Positions 42,849 through 51,243 of a stretch of DNA of 64,000 nt are shown here, one piece after another. Origin of the DNA: Methanomassiliicoccales archaeon LGM-RCC1 (lineage in GTDB: Archaea; Thermoplasmatota; Thermoplasmata; Methanomassiliicoccales; Methanomethylophilaceae); NCBI GenBank assembly GCA_030168575.1, contig CP115555.1:1550001-1614000 (forward strand), read 5' to 3'. Numbering within the stretch: the first letter of the stretch is position 1; each line of letters starts with the position of its first letter. The translations under genes were made by a program, and so were the position numbers. The notes beneath the pieces are model-generated. The model saw nothing but the letters and a program-made list of their open reading frames with translations. It did no database searches and was not told the origin of the DNA.

Positions 42849-43961
42849 TCACCCATTGATAACCGAATCCACAGCGGCCAGGAATCTGCAGTTGCGCTCC
42901 CTGTCCTTCACACTGTACCTCACATACGTTTTGAACTCGGGCCCGAAAGACGAGCAGTCGCGGACCATTATACCATGGGAGAGCATCTTCTTCTGGAAGA
43001 GCGCACAGTCCATCCCCAGCGGGCTCAGGTCGTTGAAGTAGAAGAACGAATCCGATACCGGTCCAGCGGGGAATCCCACGTTGTTGAGCGACGAGTTCAT
43101 TATCTCCGATTCCTCGCCCATCACTGCTGCTGCCTGGTCTACATAGTCCAGATAATCTCTGATGAGGATGTTGGCCACCGTCTGTTCGATCTGGCCGACA
43201 TTCCATGTCATCCTGACCTTCTCCATCTCGGAGATGATGTCGGGATTCGAGAGACCGAAACCGATCCTGATGCCGGGTATGGCAAAGGATTTCGTCAGGG
43301 AATTGGCAATGATCAGGTTGGTGAACTTGTCGACCATTCCGGTCAAGGTTATGTCGGCGTATCCGGGAACGAGCTCCAATAAGGTCTCGTCTAGGAACAC
43401 AAGGACTCCGCGGTCCTCGCATTCCCTCACTATGCTGACGATCTTGTCTCTGGGCTCCACTCTTCCCGTAGGATTGTTCGGGTTGCAGATGTACAGCGCC
43501 TTGGTGTCGTCACCGACGTTGTACATCAGCGAATCCAGATCGATGCGGAAATCATTCTCCGGAAGCAATTCATTCCAAACTATGTTAGCTCCGACGAGCC
43601 TGCACTGCTGGGCATATTCGGCAAAGCTCGGTCTGTTGATTATGACTTTGTCCCCCGGTGAGAAGAAGGTGTTGGGGACGTTCCTGATGATATCAGACGA
43701 CCCCGCCCCTATCGTGATGCATTCGGGATCGATGTTGAATGTCTTCGACACCGTGTCCTTAAGCTCAGCACAGGTGTCGTCGGGATAATGACCTATTTCG
43801 GCGATAGCGGTCGCGACGATCTCCGCGAGGTTCTCCGGAGGTCCGAACGGGTTGAGGTTATGGCTGTAGTCCTCGATTCCCTCCATCCTCCAGGCCTGAC
43901 CGCCATGGACGGTCTTCGGCAATTCGGACAGTTCCTTGCGGGGTAGTATGCGACCTTTCAT
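42849..43961 (-). CDS. cobD: Threonine-phosphate decarboxylase CobD
   Basis: 370 residues, PLP-dependent class I/II aminotransferase fold related to HisC. NPNNPTGR near residue 182 and the PLP-lysine motif NSLTKSFAIPGIRIGF near 242 are present. The N-terminal HGGQAW and SHNLNPFG segments are typical of CobD rather than HisC. It makes (R)-1-amino-2-propanol phosphate for cbiB. Some methanosarcinal CobD proteins also carry kinase activity; no such added domain is obvious here. Confidence 0.9.
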   Translation of the reverse strand: MKGRILPRKELSELPKTVHGGQAWRMEGIEDYSHNLNPFGPPENLAEIVATAIAEIGHYPDDTCAELKDTVSKTFNIDPECITIGAGSSDIIRNVPNTFFSPGDKVIINRPSFAEYAQQCRLVGANIVWNELLPENDFRIDLDSLMYNVGDDTKALYICNPNNPTGRVEPRDKIVSIVRECEDRGVLVFLDETLLELVPGYADITLTGMVDKFTNLIIANSLTKSFAIPGIRIGFGLSNPDIISEMEKVRMTWNVGQIEQTVANILIRDYLDYVDQAAAVMGEESEIMNSSLNNVGFPAGPVSDSFFYFNDLSPLGMDCALFQKKMLSHGIMVRDCSSFGPEFKTYVRYSVKDRERNCRFLAAVDSVING

Positions 43962-44419
43962 AATGTTCCAGTATCGCTATACAGTATAATACGTTTAACG
44001 GGCGAGAACGATCGGTGCCTCTTCATACCGCAGGTGAGGTTCTCTACCCATTCCACAGACTTGGAGCCATCCCGGTCAACGTAGCGGTACCTCCTGACGT
44101 AGAACCAACTGCCGAAGGAATAGGGTGTCTCGAACCCCGTGGCGGATATGCGTATGTATCCCTTCCCATCCTCCGTCCTTTCCAATGATACGGCGGTCTG
44201 CGGCATGTGATTGATCAGCTCACCCATCCTCTGGGAAACTTTGGACACGTCTTCCTCTGAGAATTCCCTATCCAGGATCTTGCCGTCCTTTCCAACGCCA
44301 ATGTAGATCTCGGCCTTGTTGAAACGGTTGAGCATGGCGGTCATCATCTTCACGGCAGCGTCTAGCTCGTCCATGCCGCTGACAAACCCCCTTGTCTCAT
44401 TCTCACTGCCGAAGTCCAT
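43958..44419 (-). CDS. Small Schlafen-AlbA_2-like domain protein
   Basis: 153 residues. The AEIYIGVGKDGKI strand-turn, the following S-EDVSKVSQRMGELINHM helix and the later GYIRISATGFETPYSFGSWFYVR pattern resemble the AlbA_2 (divergent AAA_4/Schlafen N-terminal) domain usually found in DNA-binding regulators. It would be a stand-alone version. It lies first in the cobD operon, overlapping cobD by 4 bp, and has a TATA-like ATATAG about 20 nt upstream. A regulatory role for the cob genes is possible but not shown. Confidence 0.55.
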   Translation of the reverse strand: MDFGSENETRGFVSGMDELDAAVKMMTAMLNRFNKAEIYIGVGKDGKILDREFSEEDVSKVSQRMGELINHMPQTAVSLERTEDGKGYIRISATGFETPYSFGSWFYVRRYRYVDRDGSKSVEWVENLTCGMKRHRSFSPVKRIILYSDTGTL

Positions 44420-44568
44420 GAATCGCTATCATTTCGACTCTATATAGTTTGAATTACAGAAGACAATGGATCGATTATGGAAGCTACAAGCTGATTTGAT
44501 TAAACATGTAGCTGGCCATCGAACTACTCGTCTAATGACCATATCCTCAATAATACAATCGTATTGAA

Positions 44569-45072
44569 TCAGAACATGACCTTCTCGAAATGGAACATCT
44601 CGCTATCTTCAGGGTCATTCGGGTCACGGTGATGTTCGTTGAAGAACTCGGTGATATGGAAACCGCACCTGTTCACATAGAAATGGATGTTTCTCTTCTC
44701 GAAATAAGGAGTACACGTGCTCCACACTCTGACCTGTGGGAACATCTTCTCAACAGAACACCAAGCTTCGTAGCCAATCCCTTTGCTATGTTCCTTCGGC
44801 GATACGAAAAGAATCTCCAAATCGCCGCGGTCGTCTGAGATAGATACGATGACGCCGCCCACGTATCTCCCGTCTGAAACGATCCTGTAGGCCTCACCGC
44901 TGTCTATTGATTTCTCTATCGTATCCCTGGAGATTATCTCGCCCGGCTCCTCGAAATGGTCATCGCGAAGACCGAACTCTTCAGTGGCCCCATATCTGAA
45001 AGCTTCCTGATTGTCTCTAACAAACTGATCACGGTCAGAATCTTTCAACTTCTCAAGAGCTATGTTCGACAT
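44569..45072 (-). CDS. GNAT-family acetyltransferase
   Basis: 167 residues. The acetyl-CoA-binding core is seen in DLEILFVSPKEHSKGIGYEAWCSVEKMFP followed by WSTCTPYFEKRNIHFYVNRCGF, matching motifs A and B of GNAT N-acetyltransferases. The substrate is unknown. It lies just outside the tRNA-Arg-fragment/toxin island. Confidence 0.85.
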   Translation of the reverse strand: MSNIALEKLKDSDRDQFVRDNQEAFRYGATEEFGLRDDHFEEPGEIISRDTIEKSIDSGEAYRIVSDGRYVGGVIVSISDDRGDLEILFVSPKEHSKGIGYEAWCSVEKMFPQVRVWSTCTPYFEKRNIHFYVNRCGFHITEFFNEHHRDPNDPEDSEMFHFEKVMF

Positions 45073-45132
45073 CGGCCCTCCTTATTACTCTATACTATAA
45101 GGACAAAGCCCAAAAAATCAATTGTTGTACGA

Positions 45133-45147
45133 GCGGGCCCGTCGGGA
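45133..45147 (+). repeat. Copy of tRNA-Arg 3' end (att-like)
   Basis: Fifteen bases GCGGGCCCGTCGGGA identical to 45852-45866, the 3' end of tRNA-Arg plus one flanking base, in the same orientation. This is the arrangement left by tRNA-targeted integration. Confidence 0.55.
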
Positions 45148-45244
45148 CTAGCTTAAAACGCCAGCCAGACACTTTGAAAAATGGTACATTATGCCTCTTT
45201 ATGAGAGAGGATATGGTACATTGCATTGATGATTTTCTTGAGTT

Positions 45245-45511
45245 TCAATCATATACTTTTGATCTGTGACCAACTTCAATAATGTATATGGTAACGACCT
45301 CATCCTCGATTCTTGCCAGGATTCTGTAATCACCGACACGATATCTCCATTCACCAACATGGTTCCCCTGAAGTGCCTTTCCCGTCCTCCTGGGATTGCT
45401 GCACCCCTCAAGATTCTTACCTATCCACGAATATATGCGAGCGGCCATCGGCCGATCCATCTTCTTCAAAGTGTCAATGACATCCTGAGAGATAATAACG
45501 CGATACGTCAT
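45245..45511 (-). CDS. RelE/ParE-family toxin
   Basis: 88 residues with the RelE/ParE fold: an N-terminal strand RVIISQDVIDTLKKMD, the K-LQGNHVGEWRYRVGDYRILARI beta sheet and a final V-HRSKVYD with the conserved His-Arg/Tyr surface. It probably cleaves mRNA on the ribosome, as RelE does. The gene overlaps its antitoxin by 4 bp. Confidence 0.88.
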   Translation of the reverse strand: MTYRVIISQDVIDTLKKMDRPMAARIYSWIGKNLEGCSNPRRTGKALQGNHVGEWRYRVGDYRILARIEDEVVTIYIIEVGHRSKVYD

Positions 45512-45732
45512 AGGAATCCAAGTTCCTTCCCGGCCTCTTCGAAGGTATACATCTTGGAACCTTCCTTAGATATGCGTTCCATAGCAGCCTCTAAAATTGC
45601 CACATCCATAGAATCCTCAATCATATCCATGGTGGCCTTACGGATGACATCTGAAACGCTCACATTGTATAGGGATGCGTACTCCTTGAGTAATCCAAGC
45701 TCAGAGTCGTTGAATCTGACTGAAACTGCCAT
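45508..45732 (-). CDS. RelB/RHH-type antitoxin
   Basis: 74 residues. An N-terminal ribbon-helix-helix (AVSVRFNDSELGLLKEYASLYNVSVSDVIRKA) for DNA binding and dimerisation is followed by an acidic C-terminal part that should wrap the toxin. It is expected to autoregulate the pair through the palindrome immediately upstream. Confidence 0.87.
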   Translation of the reverse strand: MAVSVRFNDSELGLLKEYASLYNVSVSDVIRKATMDMIEDSMDVAILEAAMERISKEGSKMYTFEEAGKELGFL

Positions 45733-45734
45733 GT

Positions 45735-45763
45735 GTAGTAATACATTTGTACTACATATAAAG
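45735..45763 (-). promoter_or_regulatory. Autoregulatory operator and TATA of the TA pair
   Basis: GTAGTA-N9-TACTAC (45735-45755) begins 3 bp before the antitoxin ATG. On the - strand a TATA-like CTTTATATG (45755-45763) directly precedes it, so a bound antitoxin would block transcription. Confidence 0.55.
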
Positions 45764-45852
45764 CTAACGATTGTCGGTTTATTTATATATTAAATATAAA
45801 CCCAACTTTCAAAACATTGAATAATCTTATTGCTATAATATATAAAATTACG

Positions 45853-45926
45853 CGGGCCCGTCGGGATTCGAACCCGAGTCCGGAGCTCCGGAGGCCCCTA
45901 TGCTATCCAAGCTATACTACGGGCCC
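45853..45926 (-). tRNA. tRNA-Arg (anticodon CCG)
   Basis: 74 nt. Acceptor GGGCCCG/CGGGCCC, D arm with TAGCTTGGATAGCA, anticodon stem GGGGC/GCTCC with loop CTCCGGA (anticodon CCG), T loop TTCGAAT. CCA is not encoded. Its last 14 bases plus one flanking base recur at 45133-45147. Confidence 0.93.
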
Positions 45927-46022
45927 AGGATGGGAAAGGAAGGTATTTGCCGGGGTTAGATACTCCCCGGCGATCCTGTGCCTCCTTTTGAGAGGGAGGA
46001 GGCGAATGAAGAGTTACCTTTC

Positions 46023-46208
46023 TCAGTCCTTCTTGGTGAACTCGGTGTATCCGCAGCAACCGCAGGACACACGGTCCTTGTGGACTGCCATGAATGTTCC
46101 GGGTCCGCACTTGGGACAGAACTGTTTGGTCCTGGAGATCTTGTCTCCGTCGACCTGATAAGCGTTAGATTTCTTGATTGCCGCCTTGGGTGCTGCTGCT
46201 TTTGCCAT
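46023..46208 (-). CDS. rps27ae: Ribosomal protein eS31 (S27ae)
   Basis: 61 residues from ATG 46208: a basic N-terminus and one zinc finger [10 protein letters not shown]...CGCCGYTEF. It is a 30S component near the beak. GAGTGATT precedes the ATG, and the S24e stop is inside that ribosome site. It is the last gene of the rpo7-spt4-dephospho-CoA kinase-rps24e-rps27ae operon. Confidence 0.93.
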   Translation of the reverse strand: MAKAAAPKAAIKKSNAYQVDGDKISRTKQFCPKCGPGTFMAVHKDRVSCGCCGYTEFTKKD

Positions 46209-46213
46209 CGTAA

Positions 46214-46543
46214 TCACTCCGCTGCGGGTGCCTCTGCGTCTGCAGGTGCTTCAGGGGCCTTTGCCTCGATTCCGTTCCTCTTCAGGAGGTACTCTCTGTC
46301 GAACTCGAGTGCTGCTTCCTTGCTGTCGTAGACCTTTGCGTATCCCTTGGACATGCCCTTTCCGTAGACGGACTCGATGTTGTCGACGACGACACACTCC
46401 CTCTTGGACTTGCATTCCTTTGCGATAGCCTCTGCGACTGCGTTCCTTCCGGGTGTGCTCTCGCCCTCGTGGTTGAGTGTGAAGTACACCTCGACCCTCT
46501 TGGAGAGAGGGTTCTCTTTCTTCTTTGTGATTTCCATCTTCAT
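46214..46543 (-). CDS. rps24e: Ribosomal protein eS24
   Basis: 109 residues. The core [20 protein letters not shown]...[14 protein letters not shown] and [20 protein letters not shown] is diagnostic of S24e. An Ala/Pro/Glu-rich tail of about 18 residues is longer than usual. GGAGG with good spacing supports ATG 46543, overlapping the upstream kinase gene by 4 bp. Confidence 0.95.
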   Translation of the reverse strand: MKMEITKKKENPLSKRVEVYFTLNHEGESTPGRNAVAEAIAKECKSKRECVVVDNIESVYGKGMSKGYAKVYDSKEAALEFDREYLLKRNGIEAKAPEAPADAEAPAAE

Positions 46544-47043
46544 TCTTCTTCCTCCATCTTGAACAGTAGCTGTTCGATTTTGGTTCTGATACCTTCGTCC
46601 GTGGTGACGCGCATCATGCACTTCCCTGGCCACCCGTAGATGATATCGGCACCGATCGGAGCCAGGAGGATTGCCGGCAACAACGCCAGATCCTCTTCTC
46701 CGTCGACCTTTATCAGTCCACCGGACCCTTCCATGCACCCGCGGATGCATTCCACCAGTTCCCTGGTTATCCTGCCTGCGGGGTTGACGACCTCCTTCTT
46801 CTCCTCGTTCTCCACGAGTTTGGCGAATTCGGTCATCTCGCGGCGCTCCGTCATCCCGTCATAGATAGACAGGAACGGTGTCATTCCGCGTTTCCTGAAC
46901 GTCAGGGATACCACGTCCCCGACGGTGATTAAGGTTGTTTGAGCGTGAAACGTTTCGAGGTCACTGTCGTACAGTTCGATTCCTATCGGTTCCTTGAACA
47001 GCTGCCTGTCTTTCTCGGGCAGCACAAGGTCCCTCTCGAACAT
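46540..47043 (-). CDS. GTP-dependent dephospho-CoA kinase
   Basis: 167 residues, the archaeal family formerly DUF359, catalysing the last step of coenzyme A synthesis with GTP. GDVVSLTFRKRGMTPFLSIYDG, NPAGRIT and VDGEEDLALLPAILLAPIGADIIYGWPGKCM are the conserved blocks, the last holding the DGEED acidic motif. ATG 47043 overlaps the end of spt4, and the frame upstream of it is spt4 shadow. Confidence 0.92.
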   Translation of the reverse strand: MFERDLVLPEKDRQLFKEPIGIELYDSDLETFHAQTTLITVGDVVSLTFRKRGMTPFLSIYDGMTERREMTEFAKLVENEEKKEVVNPAGRITRELVECIRGCMEGSGGLIKVDGEEDLALLPAILLAPIGADIIYGWPGKCMMRVTTDEGIRTKIEQLLFKMEEEE

Positions 47044-47234
47044 CAGCGTACCTTGAGAGCGTACTTTCCGTTGGCGGAGATTCCCATCTTCTTTGCGATC
47101 TCGGACTTCTCGAAGTCCAGAACCGCGAGGTATCCCTGCCACTCCTTAGAGGTCTGACCGCCGCAGCGGGGGCACACATCCTCCTCGGAGATGAAACTGC
47201 ACTGTTTGCATGCTTTCTGCACGATAACTGCCAT
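47043..47234 (-). CDS. spt4: Transcription elongation factor Spt4 (RpoE2)
   Basis: 63 residues. One zinc finger CKQC...CPRCGG and the SKEWQGYLAVLDFEKSEIAKKMGI region that docks on Spt5. ATG 47234 overlaps the rpo7 stop (TGATG), indicating coupling. It acts with Spt5 and RNA polymerase. Confidence 0.93.
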   Translation of the reverse strand: MAVIVQKACKQCSFISEEDVCPRCGGQTSKEWQGYLAVLDFEKSEIAKKMGISANGKYALKVR

Positions 47235-47806
47235 CACTCATCACCATCCGAATCCTTGTGCTTCTTGGCGTCCTCCTCGATCCACTGGAGTTTTCCCAGT
47301 CCGGGCTGCCTCATGGTGAGTCCGATCTTACTGTCCTGGGGGTTCTTCTCGTTGAGATCGATGCTGACGACCCTGGCCCTGACGATGTCTCCGACTGCCA
47401 GGAACCTTCCGCTGTCCTTGCCTACGAGCCTCTGGTTGGACTCATCGATATCCACACGATCATCCATTACCTGACTGATGTGCAGGAGTCCGTCAAGGGG
47501 TCCGAACCTGACGAATGCGCCGAACTTGAGGATCTCCACGACCACTCCCTCGACGACCTCGTTCTCTCTGGGCTTGAAGACGATCTGATCGAACTTGACT
47601 GTCTGGTAGACTGCTCCGTCACCGTGGACGATGCGTCCCGGGCCTTCCGTCCTGACGTTCCTGATCAGTACCGTGAAGGTCTTGTCTTCTCCGAATCTGC
47701 CCTCGTATGCGTCCCATGTGAGTCTGTCGATGACGTCATCGATGTCCTCTTTGAGTTCAACCGGCGGGATGCGGACGACCTTTTCGACTTCTGTAAGCAT
47801 GTACAT
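47234..47806 (-). CDS. rpo7: RNA polymerase subunit Rpo7 (RpoE1)
   Basis: 190 residues. An N-terminal RNP-like tip domain is followed by an S1/OB domain (VVEGVVVEILKFGAFVRFGPLDGLLHISQVMDD). It forms the stalk of RNA polymerase with Rpo4. GAGGG seven nt before ATG 47806 and TATA TTTATATAAG (47841-47850) mark the start of the operon. An acidic/Lys tail extends the C-terminus. Confidence 0.95.
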   Translation of the reverse strand: MYMLTEVEKVVRIPPVELKEDIDDVIDRLTWDAYEGRFGEDKTFTVLIRNVRTEGPGRIVHGDGAVYQTVKFDQIVFKPRENEVVEGVVVEILKFGAFVRFGPLDGLLHISQVMDDRVDIDESNQRLVGKDSGRFLAVGDIVRARVVSIDLNEKNPQDSKIGLTMRQPGLGKLQWIEEDAKKHKDSDGDE

Positions 47807-47840
47807 AGCGTGCCCTCTGATAACCCACGTTAGTGAGGAC

Positions 47841-47850
47841 TCTTATATAA
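47841..47850 (-). promoter_or_regulatory. TATA box of the rpo7-spt4-ribosomal operon
   Basis: TTATATAAGA on the - strand, centred about 40 nt before ATG 47806, giving an RNA start near 47820 and a short leader carrying GAGGG. Confidence 0.55.
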
Positions 47851-47888
47851 ATTATATCCACGCGTAATATAAGGATAAAATACTGGAT

Positions 47889-47908
47889 GGGAGGGGTCTC
47901 CCCCTCCC
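47889..47908 (-). terminator. hppA terminator
   Basis: GGGAGGGG-tctc-CCCCTCCC stem-loop; on the - strand it is followed by a T-rich stretch. It separates hppA from the rpo7 operon promoter. Confidence 0.6.
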
Positions 47909-47922
47909 TGATTAACTTGTTT

Positions 47923-50133
47923 TCACACGAACAGGACTGCCATGACCAAACAGATGGTCGAAAGCAGCTTGACCAGAACGTGGATTGAAGGTCCTGCGGT
48001 GTCCTTGAAGGGATCTCCGATGGTGTCTCCGACGACTGCCGCTGCGTGTGCAGGCGACTTCTTTCCGCCGTAGTTACCCTCTTCGATGTACTTCTTGGCG
48101 TTGTCCCAAGCTCCTCCTCCGTTGTTGAGGAAGTTAGCCATCAGGATACCGACAATGGTACCACCGATCACAAGTGCCAGAACACCGGTGTATGCGATGT
48201 TCTCGAAGCCGTCCATTCCGGACAGTGCGAACTTGTAGATGAGACCGAACGCGATGGGGACAAGGATAGGCAAGAGTGCAGGAACGACCATTGCGCGCAG
48301 TGCACCGCGGGTTGCGATGTCGACACAGCTTGCGTAGTCGGGCTCCTCTGTTCCCTCCATGATTCCCTTCTTCTCACGGAACTGCCTGCGGACCTCCTCG
48401 ATCATCTCACCGGCAGCCTTGGAGACGGCACGGATTGCGAGAGATGCGAAGAAGAACACAAGGACCGCTCCGACGAGCGCTCCGACGAAGATGAGGGGGT
48501 CACCGATGTTGATGTTGAAGATCTCGGTGATGGTGTGGTATCCAGCGTCTCCGGGGAAGAGTCCCTCGTTGACGTTCTTGACGTCAGCGATAACCTCCGC
48601 GATACTTGCGAAGAGCAGGAATGCTGCGAGAGCTGCAGATGCCATTGCGTATCCCTTGGTAAGGGCCTTGGTGGTGTTACCGGCGGAATCGAGCTTGTCG
48701 GTCCTGTTCCTGACCTCCTCGGGCTGGTTGGACATCTCAGCGATTCCTCCACCGTTGTCGGTGATGGGTCCGAATGTGTCCTCTGCGAGGATGAAGGCTG
48801 AGGAAGCGAGCATGGCGATGGTTCCGATAGCGGTTCCGTAGAATCCGTAGATCATCTGGTCATCGACAGTGGGTGCTGCGGAGAATCCGAGCAGGTATGT
48901 CGAGATGATTGCGATGACGATACAGACGACGGGCAGAACCGTGGACTCCATACCGATGGAGATTCCCTCGATGACGTTGGTGGCGGCTCCGGTCTGGGAT
49001 GCTGCTGCGATTCCCTTGACAGGCTTGTGGTCGCCAGTGTAGTACTGTGTGATGTAAACGATCGCGAGACCGAGTGCGATTCCGACTACTCCTGCTCCGA
49101 AGAAGTTCAACCAGCTGTCAGTCTCGGGACTGAGAAGCATGTATGTTGTAATTCCGAGGAACACGAGGTTGAGTGCGATTGTAAGGTAGTATCCGACGTT
49201 GAGCGATCCGCAGACGTCAGCGTTATCGTCCTTGAGCCTCACGATGAGGATTCCGACGAGTGACGCGATGAGTCCGAATGCCATGAGGACGAGAGGGAGG
49301 AAAACCCAGTTCGTGCTCATTCCGGTCGCGACGACGGCTGTACCGATGACCATCGATCCGATGATCTCGGCGGCGGTGGACTCGAAGATATCTGCTCCAC
49401 GTCCAGCGCAGTCTCCGACGTTGTCTCCGACAAGGTCGGCGATTACCGCAGGGTTCCTGGGGTCGTCCTCAGGGATTCCTGCTTCGACTTTTCCTACGAG
49501 GTCAGCTCCGACATCCGCGGCCTTTGTGTAGATTCCTCCACCCAGCTGGGCGAAGAGGGCTGCGAACGAAGCTCCGAATGCGTATCCGACAACGAGACGG
49601 AGTGTGGACTTCAGTGACTCATCGTCAGCTCCGAAACAGATGTTGTAGACGAAGACGACGATGAAGAGTCCAACAAGGCTCAGTGTGGACACTGCGATTC
49701 CGGACAAGGCTCCTCCCCTGAACGAGGTCTTGAAGGCGTCGTTGAGGTTGTTCCTTGCAGCGGAAGCTGTCCTGATGTTCGAGTTGACGGAGACTTTCAT
49801 TCCGATGTATCCAGAGAGGATCGAGAATGCTGCTCCGATGATAAAGGCGATCGAGACCTTCCAATTGAGATACTCGGCGAAATCCTCCACCGCGAATCCA
49901 ACAATTGCAATAATGATCGCCAATACGATGATCACAATACCGATTGTCTTGTACTGGCGCCTGAGATAGGCCATTGCACCTGTCTCGATGGCGTTGGAGA
50001 TCTTCTGCATCTCAGGAGTGCCCTTGTCAACAGACCAGACGCTCTTGTAGAAGTATGCTGCGAAGATCAGCGCTACAATTGCTGCAATCGGAATCATGAA
50101 CAGCAGATTGTCGAAATTGAACATGTCAATCAT
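47923..50133 (-). CDS. hppA: Membrane H+-translocating pyrophosphatase, K+-independent type
   Basis: About 736 residues with some 15-16 membrane helices. The catalytic loop DVGADLVGKVEAGIPEDDPRNPAVIADLVGDNVGDCAGRGADIFES is complete (seen in three adjoining parts around residue 210). The GNTTKALTKGYA motif has Lys at the position that is Ala in K+-dependent enzymes, predicting a K+-independent proton pump. It conserves energy from biosynthetic pyrophosphate. ATG 50133 is chosen for GGAG at good spacing; ATGs at 50163 and 50139 are in frame. Confidence 0.95.
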   Translation of the reverse strand: MIDMFNFDNLLFMIPIAAIVALIFAAYFYKSVWSVDKGTPEMQKISNAIETGAMAYLRRQYKTIGIVIIVLAIIIAIVGFAVEDFAEYLNWKVSIAFIIGAAFSILSGYIGMKVSVNSNIRTASAARNNLNDAFKTSFRGGALSGIAVSTLSLVGLFIVVFVYNICFGADDESLKSTLRLVVGYAFGASFAALFAQLGGGIYTKAADVGADLVGKVEAGIPEDDPRNPAVIADLVGDNVGDCAGRGADIFESTAAEIIGSMVIGTAVVATGMSTNWVFLPLVLMAFGLIASLVGILIVRLKDDNADVCGSLNVGYYLTIALNLVFLGITTYMLLSPETDSWLNFFGAGVVGIALGLAIVYITQYYTGDHKPVKGIAAASQTGAATNVIEGISIGMESTVLPVVCIVIAIISTYLLGFSAAPTVDDQMIYGFYGTAIGTIAMLASSAFILAEDTFGPITDNGGGIAEMSNQPEEVRNRTDKLDSAGNTTKALTKGYAMASAALAAFLLFASIAEVIADVKNVNEGLFPGDAGYHTITEIFNINIGDPLIFVGALVGAVLVFFFASLAIRAVSKAAGEMIEEVRRQFREKKGIMEGTEEPDYASCVDIATRGALRAMVVPALLPILVPIAFGLIYKFALSGMDGFENIAYTGVLALVIGGTIVGILMANFLNNGGGAWDNAKKYIEEGNYGGKKSPAHAAAVVGDTIGDPFKDTAGPSIHVLVKLLSTICLVMAVLFV

Positions 50134-50285
50134 GATCATAACTCCATTTGTTGACCGACCCATGCTCGAAGTCCTATATAATGACGTGCGTAAAAAGAGT
50201 ACTAGAAAATAAGGGTCAGCTTAGTCCCGATCAGCAATACCCTTTTAATCCCCGTCCCCTCTAGCCGGGGCTTAGAGACGATACA

Positions 50286-51239
50286 ATGTCGAAGGAAGCA
50301 GAACTCGAACTCATCGAAGTTGAGGACATAAAGGTCAAGAAAGGCATGACAGTGGACGAACTCATGAGATACATGAGCGGAGCCGGCGGATTCACAGCAC
50401 AGAAGCTGGCCGATGCCACTGACATCCTCGAGAGGATGGAGAAGGACAAGGACTGTCTCAAGATCCTCTCGTTCCCCGCATGCATCATGGCCACCGGAAC
50501 CCGCGGTGTGCTGGTCGATATGGTCAAGAACAAGAGAGTCGACCTGATCATCACCACCTGCGGATGCCTGGACCATGATATCTCCAGGACCTACGAGCAC
50601 TACTACCACGGCGACTTCATGATGGACGATGCGAAACTGAGGGAGGAGTACGAGATCTCCAGGCTCGGTAACGTCCTGGTCCCCGACGACTGCTACGGAG
50701 AGGTCCTCGAGGGAGAGATCCTTCCGATGTTCGACGAGATCTTCGAGAATACAGATTCCATGACCACCCATGAGATCATCTGGGAGGTCGGTAAGAGGAT
50801 GAACGATGAGAACTCGCTCATGTATTGGGCCTGGAAGAACCAGATCCCCATCGTCGTCCCCGGTATCACGGATGGTTCGTTCGGATGCCAGCTCTGGATG
50901 TACTACCAGACGCACAGGAAATTCAGGATCGACCTGTTCGGCGATGAGCAGATGCTGTCCGAGATGACGAACCACGCCACCAACACCGGCGCGCTGATGA
51001 TCGGCGGAGGAATCTCCAAGCACCACGTCATCTGGTGGAACCAGTTCCGCGGAGGACTGGACTACGCGGTCTACCTGACGACCGCCGAGGAATATGACGG
51101 ATCCCTCTCGGGAGCTAGGCTCAGAGAAGCAATCTCCTGGGGAAAGGTCAAGCCCGAAGCGAAGAAGATGACGGTCGAGGGAGATGCCACCATCACCCTC
51201 CCAATGATCTACGCATCCTTGGTAGACAGGCTAGAGTGA
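50286..51239 (+). CDS. dys: Deoxyhypusine synthase
   Basis: 317 residues. Transfers the aminobutyl group of spermidine to aIF5A. NAD-binding and active-site blocks include CTTCGCLDHDISR-like ITTCGCLDHDISR, PGITDGSFG and the catalytic-lysine motif GGGISKHHVIWWNQFRGG near residue 240. TATA CCTTTTAATC (50241-50250) lies about 40 nt before the ATG. The next gene begins 4 bp after the stop. Confidence 0.94.
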   Translation: MSKEAELELIEVEDIKVKKGMTVDELMRYMSGAGGFTAQKLADATDILERMEKDKDCLKILSFPACIMATGTRGVLVDMVKNKRVDLIITTCGCLDHDISRTYEHYYHGDFMMDDAKLREEYEISRLGNVLVPDDCYGEVLEGEILPMFDEIFENTDSMTTHEIIWEVGKRMNDENSLMYWAWKNQIPIVVPGITDGSFGCQLWMYYQTHRKFRIDLFGDEQMLSEMTNHATNTGALMIGGGISKHHVIWWNQFRGGLDYAVYLTTAEEYDGSLSGARLREAISWGKVKPEAKKMTVEGDATITLPMIYASLVDRLE

Positions 51240-51243
51240 GTGA

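Noticed and set aside
45776-45802. GGTTTAT...ATAAACC palindrome as an operator or attachment site
   Set aside because: It is an AT-rich 7-bp inverted repeat in an already AT-rich promoter region; too weak to call on its own.
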